Source of the DNA: Panaeolus papilionaceus
Lineage: Eukaryota; Basidiomycota; Agaricomycetes; Agaricales
Length of the DNA stretch: 64,000 bases
Reading direction: 5' to 3'
NCBI GenBank assembly: GCA_015501605.1
Contig: JADNRZ010000019.1
Span: 992,001-1,056,000 of the forward strand
Part shown: piece after piece, positions 1 through 10,311 of the stretch
Layout: the number at the start of each line of letters is the position of its first letter
How positions within the stretch are numbered: position 1 is the first letter of the stretch
Notes under the pieces: generated by a model
What the model was told of the DNA's origin: nothing
Databases searched by the model: none
Seen by the model: the letters and a program-made list of their open reading frames with translations, nothing else
Made by a program: the position numbers and the translations under genes

Positions 1-82
1 TGATGTCCTCACCCAAATTGTTGCACTGCGGCGGACCATCTTCATGACGATCTACTAGCTTGCTTATAATCACTTCTCAATC

Positions 83-1429
83 ATGCCTCCTCGTCGTGCA
101 CGACGTCAAGCGGGGGTTGACATCTTAGACTCAGACGCCTCCGGCTCCAATCCATCACATTCAGATACCTCACACCTTGGAATAAAACGACCTAGAATTG
201 TCGCGTCGCCTCAACCACCACCCTTATATACAATAGACCTTTCTCTGCCGCCTGGTGAACGATATACGCACATCTGTAACGACTATCAGCACGAATTGGC
301 AGAGTTGATTGGAATTTACGAGGATTTACTTTTATTGACCGGCTTTCCTCGTTTCTTCTCCTGGTTTGCCAAATTACTCCTCAACAAGGTCTACTCAAGA
401 GAGGAGACGAAAGAAATTAGGGGTATCTCTAAAGCCACGAAGATACCTCTTCATCTGGTCGTGGCATATAACACGTTCCTGGACCTATTCTCTGGTTGTA
501 TGAGTGGTGGTACACAGGTCAAGGTTCCTCAAGCGAAGGGCACAAGGATGATGCATTTTCGCAACCTGGATTGGGATATGGAGCATCTTCGTGATATGAT
601 CATCCGAGTCGAGTATGTCCGAGGTGGCATAGTTGTCGCAAGGTCAGTTTACCCCTATTGACCCACTACCAACCTACAAACTCATCATACAAGCAGGGGT
701 GTCACTTATGCAGGTTACGTCGGAGTATTAACTGGTGTCAGGTAACCACGTTCCTCCCTCCGAGGAGCTGTAGCTGATAACTGGTTTATTTTTGCATGTA
801 GAGAAGGACTTTCCATATCCATGAATTATCGTGCAAGGGTACTCTCTGAATCACACTCGTCCACATTGGCCAACCGTTTGCATCACCTTTACATTCTGCT
901 CGGCAGAAAACCGTCTATTGCCACCCATCTTCGGGATATTCTTCTCGCACCAGGTCGTCCTCCAGGTCTCGATGAACTCTCTGTGTTGTTCAAAACAACG
1001 AAGATCGCCGCGTGCTACGTCACCTTCTGCACTCCCTCGGCAGTATTAATCGTCGAAAAGGACCTTCATTCGGCAGTGACCCGCATCTCAGACTCCTTTT
1101 TAGCAGTGACCAACCACGATACCGTTGTGGAGAATTGGTCTACAGCTCGCCGGCAGGACGCATTCCAGAAGATCGAGGATATGGGTCTCACTGGAGCACG
1201 CGAGATTTTAGAAGATTCTCTCGATCGGAAGGAGTGTATTTGTAAATTATGGCGAAAAAAGGGGGGCCAGGATGCGAAATTGACCACCAGTGAATTGAAG
1301 ACTTGGCTCAGAACGTACCCTGTTCGGAACGAGTGCACTCACTTTTCGTGTATTATGGATCCTGCCATATCTGGTGGGGGGCTGGTGTGGGTTGAGTCGT
1401 GTCAGCCAGAGCCCTGCTCTTCCGAATAA
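83..1429 (+). CDS. Acid ceramidase / N-acylethanolamine amidase-like Ntn hydrolase
   Basis: Exons 83-642, 697-741 and 802-1429 join in frame to 410 residues. The protein belongs to the acid ceramidase/NAAA group of Ntn hydrolases, which cleave amide bonds of ceramides or N-acyl ethanolamines. The likely catalytic Cys is about residue 139 (FSGCMSGG). It is followed by the family signature HFRNLDWD (about 158-165) and by TNHD in exon 3. In family members the Cys becomes a new N-terminus after autocleavage; that is inferred here. There is no clear signal peptide: the first 45 residues are Arg/Ser/Pro-rich. Both introns are short (54 and 60 nt) and in phase 2. The substrate cannot be told from sequence. 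The start is the first ATG in frame, 23 nt after the last upstream stop region. The gene next door runs the opposite way and ends 191 nt downstream. Confidence 0.85.
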
Positions 1430-1619
1430 ATATTGGAGCCGCTATGGTAAGTTAGTCTAATGTTATAACTATATATCCTATTGTTTAATATAATCTCGCC
1501 CTAACAGATGACATAAACACGAGTTGAGAACAGGACTTTATTCAGGAATTACCCCCATCATACAATTGGCTATTTCGTGTACATACTAAACTTTAGACCT
1601 CGCAATAATCCATTTCCGA

Positions 1620-3630
1620 CTATGCTCTAGCCTTCAAAGTTGCAGCGTGAGCTTTCATGATTGGATAAACGGGACCGTCGGGGTATACTGCATATCCATC
1701 ATTCCATGTATCGCCACTGCATGGACAGTAAATCAACTTCTTCAAACCCGCCAGAACTGACGCCCACTTACTTTGACAAATGCGATCCAGCCTGCCAAAT
1801 CAGATCCCCTGTTAGGCCAGAGGACACGATCTGGTTCCACCAAGCCGTGTAGACAGTGGCTTGGTTAGAAGTGGCACCAAACTCCTCAATAATGACGGGT
1901 TTGTTGGCTTTCTTCATGGACGTAGCGTGATCAGCAATCCATTGGAGACCCCAAGCCTGCGGGTTAGCACTCTGTCCCCATGGCTCTGGGTATGCCTAAA
2001 AACTGGCGTTTGAGTGTGTTCTCATGATAATATATACCGGTTTAAGACGAGACATACGTGGAATGTACCGAAGTCAAGAGTGCTGATTTGGAGGTTGGCG
2101 TCAAAGTCAACTCCCTCGCCTCCCCTGTAGGAGCCGAGATGTTATCACTAATTCAAGATGCGGATTGAGTGAAGAGCTCTGTAATGCTTACTGGTAAGGA
2201 TAATTTGGGCCGTTGGGTTGGTTGAAGAATCCTTCGTCGCCCAGGGCAACGAGATGGTTTGAGTCGACAGACTTGATATATGCAGATATCTCCTTTGCCC
2301 AGCTGGTGATCGTGCTGGTGGTGCATGTTCCGGTGGATGTACTGAGAGAAATGTGAAATCAACGTCGATATATTTGAACGCGCCCGACGTGCACATACCC
2401 AGAGCTTCCCTTGCACCTTGGCTCGTTGCAGAGCTCCCATGCCATAATGGTGGGCTCATTCGCATATCGTCCCACAAAGGTTTTGATGTAGTTCTTGAAC
2501 GCGTTCTGATAGAAGGTATCGTTGAGTATTTAAATCTTGAAGAAAATATTTGCATCGCACCTTGACGTTGGAGTCAGTATAGAACAAGTCGTGGTTGTTG
2601 GACCCCAGAATTTGCTTCACGTAAACATCCATACCACCGAAGTCGGCCCTATGCAAATGATATAGGTATACGTATAAGATCATCACATTGCTAAGGCTGC
2701 CTTACCAGTTGTTTGTCCTATGCCAATGCGAAAATTGCATGATCAGTATCATGCCTCGAAGTGTGCAACTCTGAATCAAAAGTTGACTTACAGCGCCACG
2801 ATCAAACGGAGGCCATTCGCTTTGGCAGCAGCAACAATTTTATCTGCGTAAGTGTGATCAGACAAACACTTAATTCGATAGTCTACCTCAGGCCTCACCA
2901 AAGCTTCCGAGGCCATTAGAGCCTGTGTTAATTGTTGGCTTGGCGCCGTTCCAAAGTTGGTAATAAATCCCATTAGCGCTCGTCACCTCGTTGAAACCCC
3001 TAACAGAAAGGAACCAAAATCAGAATTCGGTGCACACATACCTATAGGTTAATTTGCAAAACTCCAAAATACATACCAAGTACGAACAGTTGTTGCACCA
3101 GCAGCTGCCATATCGGCAAACGCCTTGTTAATGTCGGTGGAGCTCAGTCCGGCCAATCCAACCCAGTAGGAGTTCGTCCTGAAACCCCAAGACGGTCAAT
3201 GGAACTTGGCATGCCGACAAAAGAAGTTTAAAAACTCACCCCACAACAGTGTATTTGGAGCCGTTGAGCACAAATCTAGTTCCAGAGGTCTTTACAAAGC
3301 CAGTGCTAGTCGGCGGGGATGGGGTGCTAGTGGGGGTAGTCGTCGACCTTGTAGTTGTTGTCCTCGTAGTCGTCATGGTTGGCGCAGACGTGGTCCCAGG
3401 AACACATTGTGAATAGTAATCATTGGATTTGACACACACTGCTCCAGAGACGCAAGCTGGCGAGCGAAAGCTTCATTAGCCATCGAGGATCGTAAGGAGA
3501 ATATGTGAGGTCAGTTACTTGTTTCACCCGTGTAACCAATGCCCCCGCATTGGCCATACATGGGGACGGCTGCATTGGCAGCGTGAAGTGAGAGTGCGAG
3601 TGTAACGAGTCCTGTAGCAATTTTTGTCAT
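1620..3630 (-). CDS. Secreted endo-beta-1,4-mannanase, CBM1-GH5_7
   Basis: Twelve exons (3630-3519, 3456-3240, 3178-3077, 2999-2899, 2843-2792, 2717-2706, 2648-2561, 2505-2399, 2341-2192, 2124-2058, 1995-1772, 1716-1620) join without a stop to 442 residues. A signal peptide (about 1-20) is followed by a fungal CBM1 cellulose-binding module ([15 protein letters not shown] to YYSQC, about 25-60). Then come a Ser/Thr/Pro linker and a GH5 subfamily 7 barrel that hydrolyses mannan. The acid/base Glu lies in WELCNEP (about 251-257) and the nucleophile Glu in IIEEFGA (about 374). The end, [19 protein letters not shown], matches the usual C-terminus of fungal GH5_7. The first intron cuts the CBM1 module. 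Exon 6 is only 12 nt long. The enzyme is predicted to be extracellular and to act in lignocellulose breakdown. Confidence 0.93.
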
Positions 3631-4494
3631 GACTAGAGTTAGTTAATCCAGTAAACTGGTGCAAGTTGGGGACTGCAAGAGACGAAGACGCGCCTTTTAT
3701 GTGACGATAAGACTGCTATTTTACACTCGGATGTTTCTCGCGTCTTTTTATGTTGTGCGATGTTATACCGCTGAAAAACACCATCCGTTGATTTATGAGT
3801 CCATCTGTAAATATACCTTTCTTTATGCTTGAAATGTAATTCGTGGGCTGGAGGCAATTAACACGGCGCCTCTAGTAGAAGTGCTTTGACATGTGTAATG
3901 AGTCCGTTCACCATAATTGAATGAGATTGCACAGCAGTCCGTCAGCTCGCACCCTCTGTTCTGCGAGAACCTTCCGCAACAAGTGCGTGGTGTCGCAATT
4001 ACCTGGCTTTGATATTGACAAAAAAAAAAAATTGCGCAAGTCGTCGTGGGGTAAGCTTCCGTTTACAATATTTATAGACCAGCAAACGAAAACCCACGCA
4101 TCAGCACAGAAGGTTCTTCCACCATATTGATCAAATGACTATTTCATCGACGTGGCTTCAATTCAAGGGGCCCGTCTCGTCGCATTCCAGGCAGTGGCCG
4201 GTCCGGGGAATATTGAAACTTGTGTTCTTTGAACGGGTGAACGGGATGTCGAGTGAAACAGATGATAATGCTAGCTATAGCATACACATAGGAATTGGCG
4301 GATGCTACGGAAAGCTACAATTTGCCCGTCAAGGTTTATCCATGTCGGAGCAAAGATGATGATAACGTGGGGATTACAGCGCTAATCAACCAAAGGTATA
4401 GTCAGGCGGCTCCTTGTGAATCCACTCTGCATCGGCATAGGTATACAGGTATGTTCCCGGGTCAGGATCAGGATGAAGTCGAAGCGAGCTACGT
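3631..4494. other. Intergenic stretch between mannanase and F-box gene
   Basis: This holds the mannanase promoter and the 3' flank of the F-box-like gene. I see no gene, repeat or RNA in it. A poly-A run of 11 lies near 4,020. Confidence 0.5.
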
Positions 4495-6095
4495 CTAGGT
4501 TGCTTTAACATTGCAAAGGAAAATAAGGTTTAGAAATGCTACCTGTCTTGAACGATGCGGAGATACACTCACCATAATCTCAGCCCAAAATTCACGACTA
4601 AGTCCCAACTGCGTAACTGAACCGTGATGGAAGTCCGTCATCAGGGTGCTAGCAAATGCCATGTACCGATTGATCTGCGGGCAAAAATCGATGAATTTAT
4701 TGAGGGTGTATGTGTGTTTTTCTCCCGCTGGTCGTGCTTTGAACTGCACCAAGACAGCAAACGATTCAAGGCAGGGAAACCTCGTGGCTGTCTCGAGAAG
4801 GAGTTTATCCAAGGCTTTCCATCCCTCAAGATAAGGAGGATGAATTCATCTTCAACCTGTGCGTTGGGATCCTCAAGTCCCAGTCACATGTAAAACCTAG
4901 TTGGATGGTCAATTCAATATTTTCAACAACATGATCGCCAGGTATGTTGTGTAGCCCTGGACGCAGGGCAGTAATAATGAATTCGGGACTGCTGATATCA
5001 TAGATGTTCTGGTGGATAAAAATGTTTTTAATCGAGGCCGTGGATGCGTTCAAGCAAGCGTCAAACTTGAAGTTAAAGATATCGGTCGCATACTGTGATC
5101 CTAGATTCCACAACCACGTTCCACAAATAGGATATCAGATTGTTGCAAGCAATTCAGCACGCGTTGACTCAATCACTGACCTTCAATGTAAAGGTGCTCA
5201 AGCTTCGTGAACGAGAACTGAGGAAAAAGTCCATTATAGTCTTCGTTGTCTTGCTCGGGTGGTGACGATACAGGTTTGACTCTAAGTACGCTGACGGCCG
5301 GAAACATTACCTCCACGCCTGGTCCAAAGGTAGCGGTCTCGATGAAATTCTTACAGCCACCTTGTGCGTCCATCGTCACGTTGACGAGTCTCGCGTATAC
5401 CCCATCCTGTGATTGTTGCCAGATCACGAGAGGCTCCTCGATTGCAGCTTCCCGACGTTGAATATCGAGGGTTTCCAAGTCACGACAGGATTGGGGACTG
5501 AAAAGGATGGAAATGGGGACATTTGAAACTTCGTCCAAGACAAGGCGAGCAAGACGGTAAGGTGCCACGCAAGATTTATCAAGTTTTAAGCCCGCAGGAG
5601 ATAAACTTCATGAAGTCAGTTTCAAGTTAACCAACCCCGCAGACTCACGCACAAGAACCAGCGGGAGACCATTGCGGCGAGAGCTTGAAAGCGTTGTAAG
5701 CCTCCCCATCGGTATGTATGTTTCTAGGAATTGACGATAATCAAACGTCCCGGCAGGTGTGTCGTGGGGGAGAGAGTCGTAAACGAGCTTTCGCACATAT
5801 GAATGGACATACACGCCCTCATTGAGAATTTTTGCCAGGACAGAGTCCTTCCGGCGATGAGACCCGTGGTGGTATCCCGCAATCCACGCTCGCGGAAGAG
5901 AAACGGCTTTGCGAGTAGCACGAAACCCCTACAAACAAGGCTACAGCTCTGGAAAGTTTTGCGTCCCCATCCAATGATATATTGGTGGTGGTTGGAGATT
6001 GCATTGATAATTTTCTTGAAGATTTCCGAAGGGAAGACGGGACCCTCTTTTATAGACTCGGGATTAACAGAAGTGATCCAAGTAAAATCATTCAT
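4495..6095 (-). CDS. F-box/LRR-like protein, intron-rich, possible frame defect
   Basis: The coding pieces on the minus strand are about 6095-5815, 5814-5640, 5568-5173, 5113-4826 and 4812-4495. The N-terminal part has an F-box-like core (PVFPSEIFKKIINAIS ... FQSCSLVCRGF ... PFLF), as in the agaricomycete F-box families that recruit targets to SCF ubiquitin ligases. The rest is the leucine-rich, poorly conserved C-terminal region usual for them (KLVYDSLPHDT, LARLVLDEV, LEHLYIEG). Between about 5,900 and 5,870 the reading frame must shift to reach the segment LAKILNEGVYVHSYVRKL, and I see no good 50-nt intron to explain it. The gene may be broken or the model wrong. The target is unknown. Confidence 0.6.
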
Positions 6096-6646
6096 GGCGA
6101 GTCTGGCAAGAATTTATAGGCTCTGGACTTATGGTAAGCAGCAAGTGCGGTGGTGCAGTTCGTGATCATGATGATGGCCATGACGGATATCAACATCGTG
6201 ATGGGCGCGGAGTTTAAAATTTTGTTCAAGTTGGAATAATTCTTCCCTGTGATTTGAACCCGAACCGAGTTGCACACAGCTCCGAGTTATATTTGTTGAT
6301 TTCAGGAAACAAATGCGCGACTGCTGAACTGTTCAATTTCACTAGATGTCATGCAGTTGTAACGAGATAAAAAAGGCTGCTATTCATGCAACCCTTCCGG
6401 AATGAGCCTAAGTTGCCTAAGAGGCTAATACATACAGAGTCCGATTTCGAAATTCGAGTTCGTTCTTCTCGTTTCATTGCCATAAGTAGTGCGACTGTTA
6501 AAAAATACGTGCTTGGTTTATTTGACAAACACAGTATTGCATTTCATTGCATTTTGACGGTGTACGCTGGATCACGGTGAGTATCAATATGCCCCAACCT
6601 ACATTCGAATGAGCATCCAACATCGAATGATCATTTCCCCTCACCA
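6096..6646. other. Intergenic stretch upstream of the small secreted cluster
   Basis: No gene or repeat is recognised here. A piece resembling a tRNA T-arm near 6,250 has no matching stem and was not called. Confidence 0.4.
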
Positions 6647-6909
6647 ATGCGTCACCTTGTCACTGTCAGTCTCCTGTGTCTCTCACTGACGGTCTTTGTC
6701 TTTTCCGGACCGAACCTAATCGGAAACGACATATACGTCATGGATATGGCCTCCCAAAACTCGGTCTGTAGCCTCGCCTTATATTCCTCTCCATAAAATT
6801 TCAACGCAACTGAACACCGAGCGTTCGACAGGCATCGAACGACGGAAATACATGCAGATCAATCAGCTATTCTACAAATAATCCGCGATGTGGCGAAGAC
6901 TCATCATAG
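6647..6909 (+). pseudogene. Degenerate copy of the small secreted protein at 7,587
   Basis: Exon 1 (6647-6763, 39 codons) encodes a signal peptide and then PNLIGNDIYVMDMASQNS. It has the same length, and its intron is at the same codon, as exon 1 of the intact gene at 7,587 (PNLIGDQLQVIGLASQNS). Exon 2 (6832-6909) begins like the intact exon 2 (ASNDGNT against AINNGNT) but diverges and stops early at TAG, giving only about 64 residues. The two genes are therefore a tandem duplicate pair, this one probably decayed. A chaplin-like coding relic starts just 5 nt downstream. It might instead be expressed as a short secreted peptide, which the sequence cannot settle. Confidence 0.6.
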
Positions 6910-6914
6910 GATAA

Positions 6915-7062
6915 GCTGTATCCGTGAGCATATGTGGAACTAACGTTGAGGCTCTTGGAGTCATAAACCCAACACTCGGGGACAGCGTACGTGATCTCGA
7001 TTCAACGCTATGCATGACTACAGATGTCTGCCCTTGATTTTCAGTGGCCCGGCGGTATCTAG
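6915..7062 (+). pseudogene. Chaplin-domain relic (second chaplin-like copy)
   Basis: The segment 6915-6986 reads AVSVSICGTNVEALGVINPT then LGDS. It lines up with exon 2 of the intact chaplin gene (PINVCGNSIDVIGVLNPT then FGND). It is followed at the matching place by a GTACGT donor, as in the intact gene. The acceptor at 7044 leads to TGG CCC GGC GGT ATC TAG, so the second chaplin Cys is replaced by Trp. A TAA lies in frame just upstream at 6912-6914, and no chaplin-type exon 1 (SPG..SGN) is visible. I read this as a decayed paralogue. It could also be the 3' part of a composite gene with the small secreted exon before it. Confidence 0.55.
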
Positions 7063-7586
7063 AGGACAAATGTTGTGGTCTTTGCGCGATATAATTGTAT
7101 CGCAAACGCAGAATTTAGCGGTGCGTCCTCGTGCTGTAGTTATTGCGGTTCGATCAGATGTATGTAGGAGGGAATCGATGCGCACTGACACCAGCTTGTG
7201 CTTTGGCGGGCATTAGGCGCCGGTGTCTTCGAGCCTAAGTGTCCCTGTGTGAGTGTTACGTCGTCCAGCCTACAGCCCAAATGCCACTGAACTAGGAGTT
7301 TCATTGAATCAACAGGTGGCTACATTGCAATCTTTGTTCTTCTGGCTATTATAGCGATTACACCCACGCTAAACCCCACACGGAAGAGAGGCGAATAAGC
7401 GGCAAAATTCGTACGTATGATCCTACCAATTAGTGGGGTCGTTACACTTGGACTTGCGTACTTAGTACTATCTGTCATCAACATCAACGCATTTATGTAA
7501 ACGACAACCAAAATGTTGTGTCAACAGTGAAGCTTCAAATTTTCCATATAAGCTCGAACATGTTTGCCTATCCGACCAAGAGTCCT
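7063..7586. other. Intergenic stretch inside the small secreted cluster
   Basis: This holds the promoter region of the gene at 7,587. No ORF with family features or repeat is recognised. Confidence 0.4.
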
Positions 7587-7996
7587 ATGTCCATATCTAT
7601 CCGCCTTTTCGTCGCCCTCCTGTGTCTTGTGCCAGCAGCCCTTGCGAGGCCAAACCTGATTGGAGATCAGCTACAAGTGATAGGCCTGGCCTCCCAAAAT
7701 TCGGTCAGTAATCTCTTTCCTTATTCACTTCAACACAACTGCTATCGCATGTATAAATCTCAACACTCACTCCTCAAACGCTGCAGGCCATAAACAACGG
7801 AAATACAGGCGGAGCAATCAGCCACTCCGCAAATACCGGCAACGCTGCACAGAATATCGTCACAGATGCACAGGTTAGTGCTTATCTTTGAAAATACGCA
7901 GAGGGACGCATTACTAACTAGATTGGTTTGAATTCGCAGTCAATTGATGTGTTATCGAACATAGATGTCCTAAAGAAGCCCCTCGTCATAGTGTAG
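7587..7996 (+). CDS. Small secreted Asn/Gly-rich protein, 86 aa
   Basis: Exons 7587-7703, 7787-7873 and 7940-7996 join in phase 0 to 86 residues. A signal peptide (MSISIRLFVALLCLVPAALA) is followed by PNLIGDQLQVIGLASQNS, a polar repeat-like stretch (NNGNTGGAISHSANTGNAAQ), and SIDVLSNIDVLKKPLVIV at the end. There is no Cys. The last acceptor was placed at 7939 because the branch point CTAAC at 7914-7918 lies too close to the AG at 7919-7920. An upstream in-frame ATG at 7560 is less likely, as it would put polar residues before the signal core. I do not recognise the family. The alternating Asn/Gly/Ser and hydrophobic pattern recalls small surface amyloid proteins, and a chaplin gene lies 477 nt downstream. 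The function is unknown. Confidence 0.65.
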
Positions 7997-8473
7997 TCTA
8001 CTGCTTCGTTGCTGTGTCAGATGGCGAAGTCCATTGAGTTCTGCTAGGTTTCGAGTTTCATACTTGATCAATTAAAGCAGATATAGTTTTCATCCAACTT
8101 CCATGCAGACCACGCGATCAAACAACTCATTCGATTCTCGGGCATCGACGTGCTTGAACATTTGAAAGTTAAGTCTGAGCACTCTGGGGTGCCTGGGCTC
8201 CTTGCACTCAATCCTTGCTGTTCCGATACATGCTCCATAGCTTCCTCCCGGCTTTCGACCACGAAAATGAAGGGTTGACGGCGTGACATTCTTCTGCGAC
8301 ATAAATGATGAAATTTGATGAGCCGAAACTCAAATTACGGTATGAAGAACATACATACTACTCACAAAGCTACTAGCCAATAACGGAATCGGACTTCCAA
8401 TAGCAGGCGCCAGATAGTATAAAAGTCAGCCAATTCGAGTGGTCTGCCCCCATCCTTCCCGTCCAGCTCTACT
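7997..8473. other. Intergenic stretch, start of inverted-duplication arm
   Basis: From about 8,005 the sequence is matched in inverted orientation by about 27,080-27,530. The last 60 nt form the chaplin promoter. Minus-strand ORFs here are short and unsupported. Confidence 0.5.
8418..8424 (+). promoter_or_regulatory. TATA box of the chaplin-domain gene
   Basis: A perfect TATAAAA lies 50 nt before the ATG at 8474, a usual spacing for a highly expressed fungal secreted-protein gene. It lies at the edge of the interval unique to the left arm. Confidence 0.5.
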
Positions 8474-8844
8474 ATGATGTACGTCAAACTCGCTCTGTCG
8501 CTCTTTGCTCTTCCACTCCTTGTCAATGGCTTGGTCGTCCTTCGAAGCCCTATCGATGCTACAGGAGCATCACAAAGTCCTGGCACTCTGTCGGGTAATG
8601 TGGTATGTACCTCTTTACTGCTGACCAGCGCAATAATTCGTCATACTCAGAATGACTTCCAGATTCAGATTCCAGCTGTCATACCGATCAACGTGTGTGG
8701 CAACTCGATCGACGTTATCGGTGTGCTAAATCCAACATTCGGAAACGATGTACGTCGTCATGTTTCAATTTAACAGCTGCGCATCCGGAAATTGATTTAC
8801 CTTTCTAGTGCCAGAATTCTATCTCGGACGCAAAGGCGGCATGA
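8474..8844 (+). CDS. Secreted chaplin-domain protein, 83 aa
   Basis: Exons 8474-8602, 8663-8749 and 8809-8844 are all joined in phase 0 to give 83 residues. A signal peptide (about 1-19) is followed by one complete chaplin domain, about 35-73. It begins SPGTLSGNV, continues IQIPAVIP, then INVCGNSIDVIGVLNPT and FGNDC. The two Cys (55 and 73) that form the intradomain disulfide in chaplins are present, as are the signature SPG, SGN, CGN and LNP.FGN. Chaplins are amyloid-forming surfactant proteins that coat aerial hyphae and spores of Streptomyces. Fungi use hydrophobins for that job. Two introns, fungal splice sites and a TATA box argue against bacterial contamination. The tail after the domain is short (QNSISDAKAA). 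Either of two adjacent ATGs could be the start. A role in surface coating or wetting is inferred only. Confidence 0.88.
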
Positions 8845-9758
8845 GGTGGTGGTCCATGCTCAACACGTCGTGTGAAAAGGAGAACTTGAAGCGGAGGTTC
8901 ATAAGTTATCCTTATAATATTTTACAGGGCTTTACGACCTGCAGATACCAGTGATAATAACATGCCTGAAAGAACTTGGATTAGCTGTCCGTCCTGAATA
9001 AATTTTGTCACGTCTTGCAGATAAAATTCGGAGCGGCGCTTATTATGATTGTGATTTAAAAGACCAGCATTTAGCCTAATCCAATCAACAATAACCAAAT
9101 ATCAAGCTTCCTCACCGAAATAGATCCGCAGCAGATAGTTTACAGCTATCATTTGAACTAGAGGAAGCTGGATCTAATTTAACGCCTGATGTGTTGGTGG
9201 CTTATCAAATTGTGTTGAAAGCTAAAATGGTTCTAAACACGGCAGGGTCCTTTCTGGCCTCTTCAGACCAATCTGATGGAAGTAGGGATGTCTGATATTG
9301 ATATCCTACCTGATATACCAACCAAAGTGCGCGATAATGCTCAGAAATTCATACTGTGTTTGGATCGAAATTTGACATTCAGCTTGCGGGATGAACTTGC
9401 AGCCTGCGCCACAGTTTGTTTAATTGAGCTACACAGGAGCCGAAGATGACCGTGTCACTCCTTATGCCACATTTCACCATATCCGGCACCGATCCGAACG
9501 CCGTCCTTCAGGCGCTTGTCCTTTTTTACGCTTGACAAGCTACAGGAGTAATTACCAGCTACCATAAGCAGAACATTCTAATGACCAGAACATTCAGCTG
9601 TATTCCATTTCCCCTTTCCAAATTTCAGTTTGAACAAATAAATCTAGGACAAAGGGGACATGGTTTACCAATAAACGCAGCAATCGACCGTTGCGCGAAG
9701 GCTAGACAGCGACTCTTTCAAGTTCAAGTCCCCACCAGCCGCTCCTTAATCATCCCTC
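8845..9758. other. Intergenic stretch within left duplication arm
   Basis: No gene is seen. From about 8,958 on it matches the right arm in inverted orientation up to the promoter of the 150-aa gene. An apparent ORF at 9,581-9,832 lies in this shared non-coding DNA. Confidence 0.5.
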
Positions 9759-10311
9759 ATGCGCTCACCACTCGTTTCACTACTTGCACTTGCCGCAGTG
9801 CTCGTACACCCTGTCTATACACTACCAGTTGACCTAGCTAGTCGCGACTCGGGTATTTCTCAGAACAATCCCGTCATATCGCAAGCTCAAAAGATCACGA
9901 ACGCCCCGTTCATAAACGGTGCCCTCGGTGTATGTGTTGAATTGTCTTCCTTCTAAGCATTCTGATCCCTTACCGACTCGAACATATAATTCTGCATTTT
10001 TCGAATTTCTCGAAATTTGATTTTGATAGCGAGGAGGAGAAACAAGAGAAACAATCAACACAGCCGGTGGAGTAGTCAGTTCAGCGATCGATGGACTTAG
10101 GAAACGACTCCTTATTCACGCCGGTGATCTGCTCTCTCCGATCATCGGCCCCAGTGTCGGCAGCACTCTGAACAGCTTCGAGGTGGTTCACCTGTGTTCA
10201 CATTCGCCTAATTCGTGCAACTTTGACCAAACAGTCAAGTCGTCTGAGCTTGACGACGTAGCAGGGTCAGCAGGTGTGCCTCTGCCACATTCTCCCAAAC
10301 TCCATTACTGA
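9759..10311 (+). CDS. Small secreted protein, 150 aa (copy 1)
   Basis: Exons 9759-9929 (57 codons) and 10030-10311 join in phase 0 to 150 residues. A signal peptide (about 1-21, ending VYT-LPVDL) is followed by SRDSGISQNNPVISQAQKIT. After the intron come ETINTAGGVVSSAIDGLRKRL, LLSPIIGPSVG and a two-Cys segment (LCSHSPNSC), ending in a His/Pro tail (PLPHSPKLHY). The copy at 25,123-25,665 has the same intron position, the same 57-codon first exon and both Cys. Conservation of this coding pattern across a diverged duplication supports a real gene. I do not recognise the family. It looks like a fungus-restricted effector-like or surface protein. Confidence 0.75.

Larger units (their letters stand above)
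8005..10311 (+). repeat. Left arm of a large diverged inverted duplication
   Basis: Segments of this arm recur in reverse complement, in order, at 25,123-27,530. Examples are the block ending GGCGCCAG (8,369-8,412 against 27,076-27,122), the block around 9,250-9,290 (against about 26,540-26,590), the shared segment 9,580-9,760 (against about 25,665-25,860), and the two exons of the 150-aa secreted protein. Identity by eye is moderate to high in blocks. Differences include indels, a 383-nt insertion in the other arm, and loss of the chaplin interval there. Confidence 0.85.

Noticed and set aside
6240..6275. Sequence like a tRNA T-arm (GGGTTCAAATC, minus strand)
   Set aside because: The stem does not pair and no anticodon arm or acceptor stem is found.
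9690..9750. tRNA-like TTCAAGTTCAAGTCC, considered as a SINE head
   Set aside because: No cloverleaf can be folded and no poly-A or repeat tail; it is simply part of the duplicated promoter.
9581..9832. 83-codon frame upstream of the 150-aa secreted gene
   Set aside because: Lies in promoter DNA shared by both duplication arms. The right arm breaks the frame, and the true start at 9,759 uses another frame.
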